Assembly: GCF_006715305.1 (NCBI RefSeq)
Contig: NZ_VFMY01000001.1
Location: 4,464,001-4,528,000, forward strand
Origin: Arthrobacter sp. SLBN-100
Lineage (GTDB): Bacteria > Actinomycetota > Actinomycetes > Actinomycetales > Micrococcaceae
Reading direction: 5' to 3'
Length of the DNA stretch: 64,000 bases
In this document: piece after piece, positions 62,309-64,000 of the stretch
How positions within the stretch are numbered: the first letter of the stretch is position 1
Layout: each line of letters opens with the position of its first letter
Notes under the pieces: generated by a model
What the model saw: the letters and a program-made list of their open reading frames with translations, nothing else
The model's database searches: none
What the model was told of the DNA's origin: nothing
Position numbers and translations under genes: made by a program

Positions 62309-62385
62309 CCCGGACAGGTATGGCATGTGGTGCATCGCGGACAGCAGAGTGATTGCAGTCACACTTGCGGTTTCCCCTGTCCGGG
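62309..62385. promoter_or_regulatory. 10 bp inverted repeat enclosing CRP-like site
   Basis: CCCGGACAGG (62309-62318) and CCTGTCCGGG (62376-62385) are perfect inverted copies 57 bases apart in the 183-base divergent spacer between the kinase and the yjcH-actP genes. Either a long stem or a looped pair of operators is possible; function is not shown. Confidence 0.5.
62348..62363 (+). promoter_or_regulatory. CRP/GlxR-like site upstream of DUF485-actP
   Basis: AGTGA-TTGCAG-TCACA matches the TGTGA-N6-TCACA consensus at nine of ten half-site positions. cAMP-receptor control of acetate uptake genes is known in actinobacteria such as Corynebacterium (GlxR). The site is 68 bases before the DUF485 start. 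Confidence 0.55.
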
Positions 62386-62430
62386 ATTTGCGGCGGGTGT
62401 GTCACAGGCAAGTCTCAATGAGGAGGAACG

Positions 62431-62811
62431 ATGGGTAACGAGGCCCACACTCCGGACGCAGCGGCGTCCGTGGACTTTGAACAAGTCCAGTCGACCGGGC
62501 AGTTCCAGGAATTGCGCAAGCGTCACCGCAGCTTTGTCTTCCCCATGGCAGTCGTATTCCTGCTGTGGTACTTCGCATACGTCCTGCTGGCGGACTACGC
62601 CGTGGGCTTTATGTCCACCAAGGTCTGGGGCAACATCAACATCGGCCTGATACTCGGCCTGCTCCAGTTCGTTTCGACGTTTGCGATCACCGGCTGGTAC
62701 GTCCACTACTCCAACAAGCGGCTTGACCCCATCGCCAAGGAGATCCGGGACGAGATCGAGGGGCACGAATTCGATAAGCACGGCAAGCGAGTGGGCGGAG
62801 CCAACAAATGA
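62431..62811 (+). CDS. DUF485 family membrane protein (YjcH-like)
   Basis: A 126-residue protein with two membrane helices (FVFPMAVVFLLWYFAYVLLADYA and NIGLILGLLQFVSTFAITGWYVHYS), the DUF485 family layout. Relatives are encoded with the acetate permease ActP. GAGGAGG lies five bases before the ATG. Its TGA overlaps the symporter ATG (ATGA), so the two are coupled. Confidence 0.92.
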   Translation: MGNEAHTPDAAASVDFEQVQSTGQFQELRKRHRSFVFPMAVVFLLWYFAYVLLADYAVGFMSTKVWGNINIGLILGLLQFVSTFAITGWYVHYSNKRLDPIAKEIRDEIEGHEFDKHGKRVGGANK

Positions 62812-64000
62812 TCAACATAGCTGCCGCGGTGGATGTCGCTGCCCTCAAGGACACCACCCTGCTGAACATGGGAATTTTCGGCCTGTTCGTTGCCGTCACC
62901 ATGGTGATTGTGTTCCGCGCAAGCCGGAACAACAAGACCGCCGCCGACTACTACGCGGCCGGGCGCTCCTTCACCGGCTCCCAGAACGGCACCGCCATTG
63001 CCGGGGACTACCTCTCCGCGGCGTCCTTCCTGGGCATCACGGGCGCCATCGCCATCAACGGGTACGACGGCTTTATGTACTCCATTGGATTCCTGGTGGC
63101 GTGGCTTGTGGCGCTGCTCCTGGTAGCTGAACTGCTGCGCAACACGGGCAAGTTCACCATGGCCGATGTGCTTTCCTTCCGGTTGAAGCAGCGGCCCGTC
63201 CGCATCGCCGCCGCCATCTCCACCCTCGCTGTCTGCTTCTTCTACCTCCTGGCCCAGATGGCCGGCGCCGGAAGCCTCATCTCCCTGCTGCTGGGCATCA
63301 GCGACTTGCGGGGACAGGCGCTGGTGATCGTCGTCGTCGGCGCCCTGATGATCATGTACGTACTCATCGGCGGCATGAAAGGCACGACCTGGGTGCAAAT
63401 CATCAAGGCGATCCTGCTCATTGCCGGTGCCGCCGTGATGACCTTCTGGGTCCTGGCGATCTACGGCTTCAACCTCTCCAGCCTCCTGGGCGCCGCAGTG
63501 GAGACGGCCAACAACCCCGCCGTCCTGAATCCCGGCCTGCAGTATGGCAAGACGGAAACCTCGAAGCTCGACTTCATGTCACTGGGCCTGGCACTGGTCC
63601 TGGGCACTGCAGCGCTGCCGCACGTACTCATGCGCTTCTACACGGTCCCCACCGCCAAGGAAGCCCGCAAGTCCGTGGTGTGGTCAATCTGGCTGATCGG
63701 CCTCTTCTACCTCTTCACCCTGGTGCTGGGTTACGGTGCTGCTGCACTGGTTGGTGCGGAAACCATCAAGGCTGCACCTGGTGCCGTGAACTCGGCTGCA
63801 CCGCTGCTGGCCTTCTACCTGGGCGGGCCACTGCTGCTTGGCTTCATCTCGGCGGTGGCCTTCGCCACCATCCTCGCCGTTGTGGCCGGCTTGACCATCA
63901 CCGCGGCGGCGTCCTTCGCGCATGACATCTACGCCAACGTCATCGCCAAGGGCAAGGCCGACGCCGACACCGAAGTCAGGGTGGCCCGGCGCACCGTGGT
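62808..64000 (+). CDS. actP: cation/acetate symporter ActP-like (partial, runs off window)
   Basis: SSS-family symporter; about 397 residues are visible without a stop, and the family is about 500-550 long. The sequence shows the N-terminal NNKTAADYYAAGRSFTGSQN, the core GDYLSAASFLGITGAIAING, the LPHVLMRFYTVPTAKEARKS signature and a hydrophobic pattern of about nine helices. ActP imports acetate, and also glycolate or propionate. It overlaps the DUF485 gene by four bases and diverges from the LytS/LytTR unit. Confidence 0.92.
   Translation, partial: MINIAAAVDVAALKDTTLLNMGIFGLFVAVTMVIVFRASRNNKTAADYYAAGRSFTGSQNGTAIAGDYLSAASFLGITGAIAINGYDGFMYSIGFLVAWLVALLLVAELLRNTGKFTMADVLSFRLKQRPVRIAAAISTLAVCFFYLLAQMAGAGSLISLLLGISDLRGQALVIVVVGALMIMYVLIGGMKGTTWVQIIKAILLIAGAAVMTFWVLAIYGFNLSSLLGAAVETANNPAVLNPGLQYGKTETSKLDFMSLGLALVLGTAALPHVLMRFYTVPTAKEARKSVVWSIWLIGLFYLFTLVLGYGAAALVGAETIKAAPGAVNSAAPLLAFYLGGPLLLGFISAVAFATILAVVAGLTITAAASFAHDIYANVIAKGKADADTEVRVARRTV

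Overview
The window is 64 kb of high-GC chromosomal DNA from an actinomycete, most likely Arthrobacter, Pseudarthrobacter or a close Micrococcaceae relative. The evidence is frequent GTG starts, many TAnnnT -10 boxes lying 6-8 bases before a start codon (leaderless transcripts), two SAM-IV type riboswitches, DivIVA-domain and DUF222/HNH proteins, and the linkages ligA..gatCAB and rpsB-tsf-pyrH-frr-cdsA. I see no prophage, insertion sequence, plasmid gene or CRISPR array. Most of it is core or near-core chromosome with small accessory pockets.

Layout. 1-4.2 kb: ligA, an inositol monophosphatase family gene, a GNAT acetyltransferase and RidA. 4.2-8.3 kb: a CitA/CitB-like two-component system divergent from a CitMHS citrate carrier. 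8.3-12.6 kb: gatCAB and a secreted DUF5666-like protein. 12.6-19.2 kb: amino-acid catabolism, with a LysR regulator divergent from tdh-kbl-(FAD oxidase)-hutI, then a DeoR regulator. 19.2-23.1 kb: a CPBP protease, a DUF222/HNH protein with unusual repeats, and a VOC protein. 23.1-26.1 kb: metY and metX, each behind its own SAM-IV riboswitch. 26.2-31 kb: small membrane, AlkZ-like, SGNH, esterase, S4 and DMT genes. 31-42.6 kb: glyS, GNAT, lipid or hydrolase genes, YibE/F, flavohaemoglobin, dusB-dgt-dnaG. 42.6-50.4 kb: two tandem tRNA-Asn genes, a FAD monooxygenase, an MFS exporter operon, a holin/DUF3618-like protein, a CDP-alcohol phosphatidyltransferase, a DMT transporter, a GT4 glycosyltransferase and a CAT-anticodon tRNA. 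50.4-51 kb: an unusual non-coding repeat array. 51-58.2 kb: an acyl-CoA dehydrogenase, an M23 peptidase, rpsB-tsf, pyrH, frr-cdsA and a DivIVA-domain gene. 58.4-64 kb: an acetate-type uptake locus in which a LytS/LytTR two-component system sits between two SSS symporters, each paired with a DUF485-like protein.

How genes work together. Threonine goes to glycine and acetyl-CoA through Tdh and Kbl. MetX acetylates homoserine and MetY sulfhydrylates it, both under SAM feedback. GatCAB makes Gln-tRNA and/or Asn-tRNA. The citrate and acetate loci each pair a two-component system with carboxylate carriers.

The most unusual content is repetitive. A head-to-head array of 31-32 bp units lies at 50447-50824. 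A 108 bp tandem repeat has multiplied the start-codon region of the HNH gene. Smaller tandem arrays have periods of 14, 15, 19, 24 and 30 bp. The 50.4 kb array is the best candidate for something undescribed. No similarity search was run; family names rest on motifs and recalled family knowledge.
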